From an uncultured Myxococcales bacterium (lineage in GTDB: Bacteria > Myxococcota_A > UBA9042): 6,671 nt of DNA. This document shows, piece after piece, positions 1-6,671 of this stretch. The notes beneath the pieces were generated by a model. It saw nothing but the letters and a program-made list of their open reading frames with translations, had not been told where the DNA came from and ran no database searches. A program made the translations under genes and the position numbers. Position 1 is the first letter of the stretch. Every line of letters starts with the position of its first letter. Where the stretch lies: the NCBI GenBank assembly GCA_937915965.1, contig CALGHC010000382.1, positions 1 through 6,671 of the forward strand. Reading direction: 5' to 3'.

Positions 1-749
1 ATGTCGAAGCCCGGGTTTGCCGCCTCCATCTTGACTGGCACCACGACGTCCACCGAGGTGAAGCCCAACTTGAGGGCCGGCAGCGTCCCGTCTTCGAGGG
101 CGCCGCCCGCGTCGGCTTGCACCTTGACCGCCAGGAAGGTCCAGCCGGCGTCTGCGTAGAAGCTCGCCACGGCCTCGGGCAGGGCGACAAAGCCGTTGTC
201 GGCGAGCCACTCGTTGATCGCCTTGGCGGCCTCGTCGCCGGTCGCCTGCAGCGGTGTGATCTCGTACGGCCCGGCCTGGACCTTGTCGAGGACGATCGCG
301 CCCGAATCGGGAACCCCCTTCGAGGCGTCGGCGCCAAAGCCGCCGTCGCTCGGCTCTGGCGGAAAGAGCCAGGTGTCGAAGTCGAAGAGGAAGTCGCCGT
401 CCGCCGTGCCCCACATATCGGGCAGCGTCGGCGTCGCCGTGACCCACCCCAGCGAAGTCGGCGCCTTGCCGCCCGTGGTCAGGGCTGGCGCCAGAACCAG
501 GACCTCGCGCCCGGCGCTGTGGAAGACCGCGGCCATGAGGCGCGCCTGGCTGACGGTGTCGGCGTCGTCGGGCGAACCGTGCAGGCACGCCTGGGCTGGT
601 GCCCCGGCCAGCGCGAGTGGAATCGCCAACACCACGGCGAGCGCCCGGCGGGTCGTTCGCTGGGGCGCCGGGCGGATGGTCCTGCGGATCGCGGTGCGGA
701 TCGCTCTGCGGATCGTCGGCACGTGAGGCGCCGACATGTGACCTGCCAT
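1..749 (-). CDS. Secreted DUF2330-like protein, N-terminal 249 codons (3' end outside window)
   Basis: The function is unknown; the likely location is the periplasm or cell surface. The frame is open from ATG at 749 to the window edge without a stop. The start is well supported: AGGAGG lies five bases upstream. A second in-frame ATG at 737 is less well placed. Residues 1-36 are unusually long and basic, residues 37-51 are hydrophobic (ALAVVLAIPLALAGA), and a PAQA/C site predicts cleavage after residue 54, leaving Cys55 at the mature N-terminus. Q at -2 makes a lipobox unlikely. TRRALAV (33-39) weakly resembles a Tat motif. The family call rests on a middle block: AGPYEITPL (159-167), INEWLADNGF (178-187), then FYADAGWTFLAVKV (197-210) and LPALKLGFTS..VVVPVK (223-240). 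This matches my recollection of DUF2330 proteins, which keep a GPY, WL-x-NGY, FvAlKL and PL-x-L order. The gene is divergent from the MATE gene. The early mature region is a poorer match, so membership is probable, not certain. Confidence 0.72.
   Translation of the reverse strand, partial: MAGHMSAPHVPTIRRAIRTAIRRTIRPAPQRTTRRALAVVLAIPLALAGAPAQACLHGSPDDADTVSQARLMAAVFHSAGREVLVLAPALTTGGKAPTSLGWVTATPTLPDMWGTADGDFLFDFDTWLFPPEPSDGGFGADASKGVPDSGAIVLDKVQAGPYEITPLQATGDEAAKAINEWLADNGFVALPEAVASFYADAGWTFLAVKVQADAGGALEDGTLPALKLGFTSVDVVVPVKMEAANPGFD
666..713 (-). repeat. Four 12-bp tandem repeats encoding IR[RTP][AT]
   Basis: On the minus strand the hexamer ATCCGC recurs four times with an exact 12-base period (plus-strand GCGGAT at 672, 684, 696 and 708). 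In the frame of the DUF2330-like gene the units read IRRA, IRTA, IRRT and IRPA, residues 13-28, just ahead of the signal-peptide hydrophobic core. The repeats account for most of the extra positive charge in this unusually long n-region. Confidence 0.85.
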
Positions 750-754
750 CTTGT

Positions 755-760
755 CCTCCT
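755..760 (-). promoter_or_regulatory. Strong ribosome binding site of the DUF2330-like gene
   Basis: AGGAGG on the minus strand, with five bases (ACAAG) between it and the ATG at 749. It fits the anti-Shine-Dalgarno sequence perfectly and fixes the start of this gene. Confidence 0.88.
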
Positions 761-778
761 GCATCTTCCCGTGCCCAC

Positions 779-807
779 AGCCTAGAGCACCGACCAGGTA
801 TCGTCAC
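779..807 (-). promoter_or_regulatory. Candidate sigma70-type promoter for the DUF2330-like gene
   Basis: On the minus strand, GTGACG (802-807; four of six positions of TTGACA) is separated by 17 bases from TAGGCT (779-784), which keeps the three most conserved -10 positions (T1, A2, T6). Transcription would begin near 771, giving a leader of about 22 bases that includes the ribosome binding site. The elements are weak and such matches occur by chance. No comparable rightward promoter was visible in 750-892. Confidence 0.3.
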
Positions 808-892
808 CTCGTAATGCGCACCCGCGCGCCGAATCCGCTGCGCTGTCGGATCTCGACGGCGCCGTGCGCTCCCACGCGCGCTAGCCGGGCGG

Positions 893-2413
893 TTGCGCGC
901 GCGAATTGCGCGCCTGAGACCACGCTGCCATGCTCGCCTCGCCTGGGCGCCTGCGCCGGGCGCAGCGCTCCAACAACTCGACAACGCCCTCGACAGCGCG
1001 CTCGATCGTGCTCCCGACGGCGCTCTCGACAGGCAATCGAGGTCCGCCATCCAGCCGCGCCGCCTGACCACGGGCTCCATCCCGCGTCACCTCCTCGCGT
1101 TGGCGACACCGGTGATGCTCGGCACGGCGCTGCAGAGCCTCTATGCGCTCATCGACCTCGCCTTCGTCGGCCGCCTCGGCGCGGTCTCCGTCGCCGGCCT
1201 GTCGATCTCCCTGCAGGCGTTCTTCCTGGTCCTCGCCGCCGCCCAGATCATCGCCGCTGCGGCGCTGGCGCGGATCTCGCGCCTCTACGGTGCTGACGAG
1301 ATCGAGTCCGCCCGCCGCGCCCACAGCGCCTACGTTGTCGTCGCCGTTTGCGCCGGCTGCGTCGTCGCTGCCATCGCCTGGCTGACGGCGCCGATCTATG
1401 TCGCGGCGTTTACCGATGACCCGGCGGTCTTTGCTGAGGGCTTGATCTACTTTCGTGTCAACGCCGCGACCTACTTCTCGCAGCTGCTGCTGATCGTGAT
1501 CGGCACCGGATTTCGCGCCAGCGGAGACTTCCGTACGCCGGTCAAGGTGATGGCCGCCTCGGTGCTCGTCAATCTGGCTCTCGATCCGATCTTGATCTTC
1601 GGAATGGGCCCGGTACCCGCCCTCGGGCTGGCCGGCGCCGCTTGGGCAACCGTGATCGCCCAGGCCATCGGGTTGACGGTCTACCTCTGGCTCGCCGGCC
1701 GACCGGGCGACGAACGCGCCCTGCGCTGGCGGCGGCCCGCTCTGTCGGTCGATATGGTTCGCGAGATCTTCACCTTGGGGCTGCCCGCCGGCCTGCAGCA
1801 CCTGCTCCTCTCCGCGGTTCTGGGCATCGTGCTCACCGCCGTCAAGTCGCATGGCCCCGCTTGGACCGCCGCAGCGGGAGGCGGCTTTCGCATTGTCCAG
1901 CAGACCATCCTGCCGGTGGTCGCGATCAGTTTTGCAGCCTCGGCGCTCGCCGGCCAGAACCTGGGCGCGCGTCTTCCGGACCGCATCGTGCGCACGTCGC
2001 GGGTCGCCGTCGGCGCCGGCCTCGTATACGGCTTGATCGTCGGCTTGTTGCTCTTCGTCTTCGCCCGCACCGCCGGCCTCGTCTTCGCCACAGGCGCCGA
2101 ACAACTCGACGTCGCCGAGACCTATTTTCGCTGGTCCGCGCTGCTGCCGATCAGCTTCGCGGCGTCCCTCATTCCCGCCCGCCTGATGCAGGGCGTGGGC
2201 GCGGCCATGCCGGCCCTGGCCGCAGCCTTGGTCAAGGTCGCAGTGCTCTGGATTGCCGTGGTGGTCCTGGTGCCGGCTCTCGACCTCGCACCCGCCTGGA
2301 TCTTCGGCTCCATGACGGCCGCAGCTCTGGTCGAGGGCGCCATCGACATCGTCATGCTGTGGGTCGTCGTCGCTCGGCTGCCCCGCACGCTGGCCGGTGA
2401 GACGCGATCGTGA
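893..2413 (+). CDS. MATE family efflux transporter
   Basis: Inner-membrane exporter of the multidrug and toxic compound extrusion family, which moves cationic drugs or metabolites out in exchange for Na+ or H+. Conserved sequence begins at about residue 58 (RLTTGSIPRHLLALATPVM). It shows two homologous halves of about six membrane segments. Half one has IDLAFVGRLGA (87-97) and the signature VNLALDPILIFGMGP (226-240) with LGLAGAAWATVIAQ (244-257). Half two opens with LGLPAGLQ (295-302) and carries QQTILPVVAISFAASALAGQ (336-355). Removing the extension leaves about 450 residues, normal for the family. The start is uncertain. TTG at 893 is the only ATG, GTG or TTG in frame between the stop at 812-814 and the first membrane segment. 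It lacks a Shine-Dalgarno sequence and adds about 57 residues. A CTG at 1066 would give a family-like length. The gene ends in a double stop (TGA TAA). It leads a rightward set with the barrel protein and MFS exporter. Substrate cannot be told. Confidence 0.93.
   Translation: MRARIARLRPRCHARLAWAPAPGAALQQLDNALDSALDRAPDGALDRQSRSAIQPRRLTTGSIPRHLLALATPVMLGTALQSLYALIDLAFVGRLGAVSVAGLSISLQAFFLVLAAAQIIAAAALARISRLYGADEIESARRAHSAYVVVAVCAGCVVAAIAWLTAPIYVAAFTDDPAVFAEGLIYFRVNAATYFSQLLLIVIGTGFRASGDFRTPVKVMAASVLVNLALDPILIFGMGPVPALGLAGAAWATVIAQAIGLTVYLWLAGRPGDERALRWRRPALSVDMVREIFTLGLPAGLQHLLLSAVLGIVLTAVKSHGPAWTAAAGGGFRIVQQTILPVVAISFAASALAGQNLGARLPDRIVRTSRVAVGAGLVYGLIVGLLLFVFARTAGLVFATGAEQLDVAETYFRWSALLPISFAASLIPARLMQGVGAAMPALAAALVKVAVLWIAVVVLVPALDLAPAWIFGSMTAAALVEGAIDIVMLWVVVARLPRTLAGETRS
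977..1036 (+). repeat. Five 12-bp tandem repeats encoding LDxA in the MATE N-terminal extension
   Basis: CTCGAC or a near variant (CTCGAT, CCCGAC) recurs at 977, 989, 1001, 1013 and 1025, an exact 12-base period. In the MATE frame the units read LDNA, LDSA, LDRA, PDGA and LDRQ (residues 29-48). Several differences between units are at silent third positions (GCC/GCG/GCT, GAC/GAT), which is compatible with translation of the extension, although third-position drift alone is not proof. Confidence 0.82.
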
Positions 2414-2427
2414 TAACCCGAGCATGA

Positions 2428-2443
2428 AGCGCTAGAGCGCTAG
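2428..2443 (+). repeat. Tandem 8-bp repeat with palindromic cores between MATE and barrel genes
   Basis: AGCGCTAG occurs twice head to tail. Each copy contains the self-complementary hexamer AGCGCT, so the pair also forms an interrupted dyad (AGCGCT-AG-AGCGCT, 2428-2441). It lies in the 52-base gap, 22 bases before the next start codon. It could be a small operator or chance in GC-rich DNA. It has no T-tract, so it is not a terminator. Confidence 0.4.
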
Positions 2444-2465
2444 GGCGCCGAACCGCGAGCAATCG

Positions 2466-3191
2466 ATGACCCACCTACGTCCGCCGCAACGATGCCGCCT
2501 CGCCGTCGCTTGCGCCCTGATCATCGGCCTGGCTGCTGCCCCCGCTCACGCCGGCGGCACAAACGACTGGTTCGGCGGGGTCGTCGACCGCGGCGAGCTG
2601 TGGATCGTTCCCCAGGCCCAGTGGACCCTCAAGCCGAGGCTCCAACAGCTCTACACGCTGCAGCTACAGACGGGGTTTGGTCACGGCTGGGACGCGATCG
2701 TAGCGGTCGCGACGGCCCTGGAGGGAGGTCAAAACGAGGTCTGGCCTACCTACATCATGCCGCGCTGGGCGCCGTTCGAGGGCTTCTCCATCAGCCCGGG
2801 ATTCATCATCCCCGCTACGGCGGACGCAGACGGCCTGGCCCTCTACCCCGGCGTCTACCACTCCGTCACCGACGCGTCCGAACGTTGGATCTTCACCTGG
2901 AACGCCGCCCTGACCGTGCCGTTGACCGCGCCGGGCGACACGTCCCTCTTCGCCGTGGCCGTCGGCGAGCGGGTTCTCAACACCTGGCTGCGGGTCTTCG
3001 TCGAGCTCGATGTCGACACGCCGTTTACCGACATCGGCTCGGCCGCTTCCCTCACGGCCTTGACCGGCGTGCAGTTCGAGCTGAGCGACACCACCGAGCT
3101 GAACCTCGCTCTCGGTTTGCCGCTTCGCCCCGAGGTCGACCCTGCCGGCACGTCCCTGAACGTGTGGTACGCGCACGGCTTGAATTGGTAG
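2466..3191 (+). CDS. Putative outer-membrane beta-barrel protein with signal peptide
   Basis: I do not recognise a specific family with confidence. The 241-residue product has a clear signal peptide: basic residues R5-R11, hydrophobic core 12-26, and an AHA/G site predicting cleavage after residue 29. The mature part (about 212 residues) has no cysteine. It shows repeated alternating polar/hydrophobic stretches of 9-14 residues, for example GELWIVPQAQW (43-53) and LQQLYTLQLQTGFG (59-72), RWIFTWNAALTVPL, SLFAVAVGERVL, LRVFVELDVDT and ELNLALGLPL; about 12 strands can be drawn. The last residue is Trp, with L239, Y235, V233 and L231 at alternating positions, as in the C-terminal signal recognised by the BAM machinery. 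This suggests a small outer-membrane barrel, perhaps related to the Phenol_MetA_deg type of putative transporter (inference). ATG 2466 is preceded only by a weak GAG. The position between two exporters hints at a role in export across the outer membrane, but nothing in the sequence proves this. Confidence 0.78.
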   Translation: MTHLRPPQRCRLAVACALIIGLAAAPAHAGGTNDWFGGVVDRGELWIVPQAQWTLKPRLQQLYTLQLQTGFGHGWDAIVAVATALEGGQNEVWPTYIMPRWAPFEGFSISPGFIIPATADADGLALYPGVYHSVTDASERWIFTWNAALTVPLTAPGDTSLFAVAVGERVLNTWLRVFVELDVDTPFTDIGSAASLTALTGVQFELSDTTELNLALGLPLRPEVDPAGTSLNVWYAHGLNW

Positions 3192-3237
3192 GCGTAGGTT
3201 TGACCGCCGTGGGCGTGCACCGCACACTCGCGCCCCC

Positions 3238-4533
3238 ATGACGGACCCCGCGCTCCCCGAACCGCATTCACCCGCCGCGCTGCCTGCCAAGGGCAGCCGC
3301 CGGGTCCTGCTGATCGTCTTCTTCACCGTCTTCTTGGACCTCGTTGGCTTCGGGATCATCATCCCGATTCAGCCGTTCTATGCCGAGAGCTTTGGCGCGA
3401 GCGCCGCCGTGGTCACCCTGCTTGGCGCGAGCTACTCGCTCATGCAGTTCCTGTTCGCGTCGTTCTGGGGGCGCCTCTCGGACCGGGTCGGTCGCCGCCC
3501 GGTGATGCTGGTCTCGATCCTCTTCGGCGTCATCGGCTACGTGCTCTTCGGCCTCGCGGGCAGCCTGCCGCTGCTCTTCGCCGCGCGCATGCTCAGCGGC
3601 TTTGGCAACGCCAACATCGGCACCGCCCAGGCGATCATCGCCGACAGCACCGACGCAGCCGGGCGCGCGCGCGGCATGGGACTCATCGGCGCGGCCTTCG
3701 GCTTGGGATTCATATTCGGCCCGGCGATAGGCGGCCTCTTCAGTCCTTTCGGGCTCGCCGTGCCGGCCTTCATCGCCGCCGGACTGGGCGCATGCAATTG
3801 GATCTTGGCCCTCTTCCTGTTGCCAGAGACGCGCGTCGTCCGCCCCGGCGCAGGCGCCATTCGACCAGCGACAAGGCGCGTGCCGCTGTCGATCGCCGCC
3901 CTGTTGCGCGCCATGCGTCAACCCGCGATCGCCCGCCTCTTGACGCTCTTTCTGTTTGTGACTCTGGCGTTCGCGCTGATGGAGCAGGTGCTCGGCCTCT
4001 TCATTGAGCACGCCTGGATGCCCGCTGCCGGCGACGTCAGCGTGGGCACCGCCCGGGCGCTGCGGGCGGCGAAGCTGACGACCTGGATCCTGCTCGCCGT
4101 GGGCATCGCCGCCACTGTCGTTCAGGGCGGCCTGATCGGCCCGCTTGTCAGACGCTTTGGCGAACGCAAGCTGGTCATCGCGGGGACGACGATCCTGGCG
4201 ATCAGCCTGGCGATCACGCCGATCGTCGCAGGCACCGCCGTCTTCGCTCTGATGATCGCTCTGGGGGCTGTCTGGGCGATCGGTTCGAGCATCACCACCC
4301 CGTCGTTGGCCTCGTTGCTTTCGCTGACGGTCGGCGACGAAGAGCAGGGCGGCATGCTCGGTTTGGGCCAGTCCCTGTCGGCGCTTGGTCGGGTCCTCGG
4401 CCCTGCAGCGGCCGGCTGGCTCTTCGAGATCGGCCCAGGCCTGCCCTTTCAGGTCGGCGGCGGCCTGATGGCGCTGTGCGCGATAGTGGCCCTCGGCGTC
4501 AGGGCGCCAGAGCGGGCAAGAAAAACGGGCTAG
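3238..4533 (+). CDS. TetA-like major facilitator superfamily drug exporter
   Basis: Twelve-segment inner-membrane antiporter of the DHA1 (TetA/multidrug resistance) branch; 431 residues, typical length. Segment 1 holds the acidic FLDLVGFGIIIPI (32-44), a hallmark of TCR/Tet proteins. Motif A, GRLSDRVGRRPVML (78-91), lies between segments 2 and 3, R117 in AARMLSG fits the segment-4 arginine (motif B), and the glycine-rich antiporter motif C is AAFGLGFIFGPAIGGLF (152-168) in segment 5. A loop of about 30 residues rich in arginine (198-228) joins the halves. A degenerate motif A recurs as GPLVRRFGERKLVI (301-314) between segments 8 and 9. The frame has a stop at 3181-3183, so ATG 3238 is the first start. 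No Shine-Dalgarno sequence precedes it, so it may depend on coupling with the gene 46 bases upstream. The stop codon lies inside a terminator-like hairpin. Similarity to TetA does not establish tetracycline as substrate; chromosomal homologues export varied compounds. Confidence 0.94.
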   Translation: MTDPALPEPHSPAALPAKGSRRVLLIVFFTVFLDLVGFGIIIPIQPFYAESFGASAAVVTLLGASYSLMQFLFASFWGRLSDRVGRRPVMLVSILFGVIGYVLFGLAGSLPLLFAARMLSGFGNANIGTAQAIIADSTDAAGRARGMGLIGAAFGLGFIFGPAIGGLFSPFGLAVPAFIAAGLGACNWILALFLLPETRVVRPGAGAIRPATRRVPLSIAALLRAMRQPAIARLLTLFLFVTLAFALMEQVLGLFIEHAWMPAAGDVSVGTARALRAAKLTTWILLAVGIAATVVQGGLIGPLVRRFGERKLVIAGTTILAISLAITPIVAGTAVFALMIALGAVWAIGSSITTPSLASLLSLTVGDEEQGGMLGLGQSLSALGRVLGPAAAGWLFEIGPGLPFQVGGGLMALCAIVALGVRAPERARKTG

Positions 4534-4543
4534 CCCTGTTTTT
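4521..4543 (+). terminator. Intrinsic-terminator-like hairpin overlapping the MFS stop codon
   Basis: AAAAACGGG (4521-4529) can pair with CCC-T-GTTTTT (4534-4543), leaving a CTAG loop and one bulged T at 4537. The right arm ends in five Ts, as in a rho-independent terminator, and the left arm starts with As, so it could also stop leftward transcription. The TAG stop (4531-4533) of the MFS gene is in the loop and adjacent stem base. It separates the export genes from kbl. Confidence 0.62.
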
Positions 4544-4646
4544 GACTACCTCTTGCTGGTTTTGCCTCAGACGTGTCGATCGCAGCCGCTTGCTTCGTCC
4601 CGCGCGCCTGTTCCACACTGCAGCTCCCACTCACCCGCCCCTTTTC

Positions 4647-4651
4647 GGAGG
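4647..4651 (+). promoter_or_regulatory. Ribosome binding site of kbl
   Basis: GGAGG followed by six bases and the ATG at 4658. This fixes the start of kbl and rules out the longer in-frame TTG start at 4553, whose extra 35 residues do not resemble the family. Confidence 0.88.
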
Positions 4652-4657
4652 CGCCCC

Positions 4658-5841
<1,184 letters not shown>

Positions 5842-5845
<4 letters not shown>

Positions 5846-6671
5846 CCCCATCTGCCCCACTCGCCCGGCCTGCCCCACCTGCCCGGCCTGCCCCACCTGC
5901 CCGGCCTGCCCCACCTCGGGCCTCGCCGGCGCTGGTCGCGCTCGTCGCCGCGGGCTTCCTGCTCTCCGGCTTCGCTGGGCTGGTCTACGAAGTCATCTGG
6001 GGGCGCTATCTCGGTCTGTTCATCGGTGGCACAGCCGAGGCCCACACCCTGGTCCTCGCCACCTTCATGGGCGGACTGGCGATCGGCAACGCGATCTTTG
6101 GTCGCCTGACCGACCGCGTCGCCGACCGTTTCGCCCTGTACGCCGCCCTTGAGATCGGCATCGCGGTCTTCTGCGTCGTCTTCCCCGAGCTCTTCGAGGT
6201 GGTGACGTCACTCTACGTCGCCCTGGCGCGCACGGTCGGCGCCGACTCGCCGCTGCTGCCGGCTCTCAAGCTCGTCCTCGCCATCGGCTGTCTGCTGCCG
6301 CCGGCGGTGCTGATGGGCGGCACGCTGCCCGTCCTGGCCCGGGCGGTGACCACTCGTCTCGCCGACGCGGGCGCCGTGGTCGCCCGGCTGTACTTCGTCA
6401 ACAGCCTCGGCGCGGCCCTGGGCGCCGCGGTCGCCGGCTTCTGGATGCTCGAGGCGGTCGGCCTTGCCGGAGGAATGCGTCTGGGCGCGTCGATCAACGG
6501 CGTGCTCGGCCTGGTCTTCCTGCTCGCCTCGCGGCGGATGCGTACGCCCGGCACCGCCCCCGCCGACGTCGCTGTCGCCGCAACCGACGTCGCTGCCGCC
6601 GCAACCGACGTCGCTGTCGCCGCAACCGACGTCGCTGCCGCTGCCGCTGGGTCTTCCCCTGACGCGTCGTC
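5842..6671 (+). CDS. Fused membrane/spermidine-synthase-like protein, N-terminal membrane domain (5' start unclear, 3' end outside window)
   Basis: The visible product is a polytopic membrane domain of the kind fused ahead of a spermidine-synthase (polyamine aminopropyltransferase-like) domain in many bacteria. Characteristic blocks are GFLLSGFAGLVYEVIWGR (about residues 38-55, numbering from 5842), FMGGLAIGNAIFGRLTDR (75-92), LLPPAVLMGGTLPVLARAV (151-169) and LYFVNSLGAALGAAVAGFWM (183-202), followed by another hydrophobic segment and SRRM. The catalytic part with its GGGDG-like motif would be downstream, so enzyme activity cannot be judged. The start is a problem: the frame is open from inside kbl (at least from 5461), yet contains no ATG, GTG or TTG before ATG 6067, which lies within the second hydrophobic segment. 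The interval given starts at CTG 5842, which overlaps the kbl stop as CTGA; CTG 5932 is another choice. A sequencing or assembly indel or a damaged 5' end are alternatives. The linker after the membrane segments contains a heptapeptide repeat. Confidence 0.82.
5845..5916 (+). repeat. 18-bp tandem repeat at the kbl/membrane-protein junction
   Basis: The unit gcccggcctgccccacct occurs three times without any mismatch (5863-5880, 5881-5898, 5899-5916), preceded by a diverged copy (5845-5862) that begins at the last base of the kbl stop. In the frame of the downstream gene it encodes ARPAPP three times. It would form a proline-rich cytoplasmic lead-in to the first membrane segment if translated. 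Confidence 0.92.
6562..6645 (+). repeat. Four 21-bp tandem repeats encoding [AT]DVA[VA]A[A], nested in a 42-bp duplication
   Basis: GACGTC recurs at 6565, 6586, 6607 and 6628, an exact 21-base period. In the gene frame the units read ADVAVAA, TDVAAAA, TDVAVAA, TDVAAAA (residues 241-268). Copies 1 and 3 share GTC where copies 2 and 4 have GCC, and the two 42-base halves differ at only three positions by my count. This indicates a 21-bp duplication followed by a 42-bp duplication. The segment lies in the linker after the membrane domain. Confidence 0.9.

Noticed and set aside
117..785. Plus-strand open frames over the DUF2330-like gene
   Set aside because: They run opposite a gene with a signal peptide, a strong ribosome binding site and family motifs; their products are arginine/glycine-rich with no recognisable fold.
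751..1296. Plus-strand open frame of 181 codons, with an internal ATG at 814, overlapping the MATE start
   Set aside because: Its arginine/proline-rich product lacks homology and it runs out of frame through conserved MATE sequence.
881..2425. 514-codon open frame on the minus strand opposite the MATE gene
   Set aside because: Its product is Gly/Asp/Arg/Gln-rich with no domain or membrane pattern, and it is the antisense of a clearly conserved transporter; long shadow frames are expected at this GC content.
2428..2449. Terminator after the MATE gene
   Set aside because: The small palindromes AGCGCT and GGCGCC have almost no loop and no following T-tract.
3268..4011. 247-codon minus-strand open frame opposite the MFS gene
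   Set aside because: Charged, low-complexity product typical of the antisense of a membrane protein gene.
4542..4570. TTGACT as a -35 element for kbl
   Set aside because: No acceptable -10 hexamer follows at 16-18 bases (GCCTCA, CCTCAG, CTCAGA), and the hexamer overlaps the T-tract of the terminator-like hairpin.
4553..4657. Upstream in-frame TTG extension of kbl
   Set aside because: The ATG at 4658 has GGAGG six bases upstream and matches the family N-terminus; the extra residues do not.

Overview
The window is GC-rich bacterial DNA (roughly two-thirds G+C by eye), densely coding and with third codon positions almost always G or C. A periplasmic DUF2330-type protein, a fused membrane/spermidine-synthase-type protein, a Gram-negative outer-membrane-like barrel and proline/alanine/arginine-rich low-complexity segments suit a Gram-negative lineage such as Myxococcota or another former deltaproteobacterial group. 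That taxonomic call is inference; there is no rRNA or other marker gene here.

Layout. Bases 1-749 (minus strand) hold the start and first 249 codons of a secreted DUF2330-like protein whose 3' end lies beyond the window. It has a near-perfect ribosome binding site and a candidate promoter. Bases 750-892 form a short divergent intergenic region. All the remaining genes read rightward: a MATE-family exporter (893-2413), a small signal-peptide-bearing protein that looks like an outer-membrane beta-barrel (2466-3191), and a TetA-like major facilitator exporter (3238-4533). The gaps between these three are 52 and 46 bases, so they may form one export-related transcription unit. A compact intrinsic-terminator-like hairpin sits across the stop codon of the exporter and seems to close this unit.

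After the hairpin, kbl (4658-5845, glycine C-acetyltransferase, threonine degradation) starts with a strong ribosome binding site. It is followed with essentially no gap by the N-terminal membrane domain of a fused spermidine-synthase-like protein (5842 to the window end), whose catalytic domain would lie downstream. The partner gene tdh, often beside kbl, is not in the window.

The most unusual visible theme is short tandem repeats whose units are all multiples of three: 12 bp in the DUF2330 signal-peptide region, 12 bp in the MATE N-terminal extension, 18 bp at the kbl/membrane-protein junction and 21 bp (nested in 42 bp) at the end of the membrane domain. All are open in the frame of their gene and encode four-, six- or seven-residue peptide repeats. 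Two genes (MATE and the last one) also lack a convincing start codon just where these repeats lie. I see no CRISPR array, insertion sequence, phage gene, tRNA or rRNA, and no clear evidence of a wholly new multi-gene system. The export trio and the in-frame repeats are the best leads.
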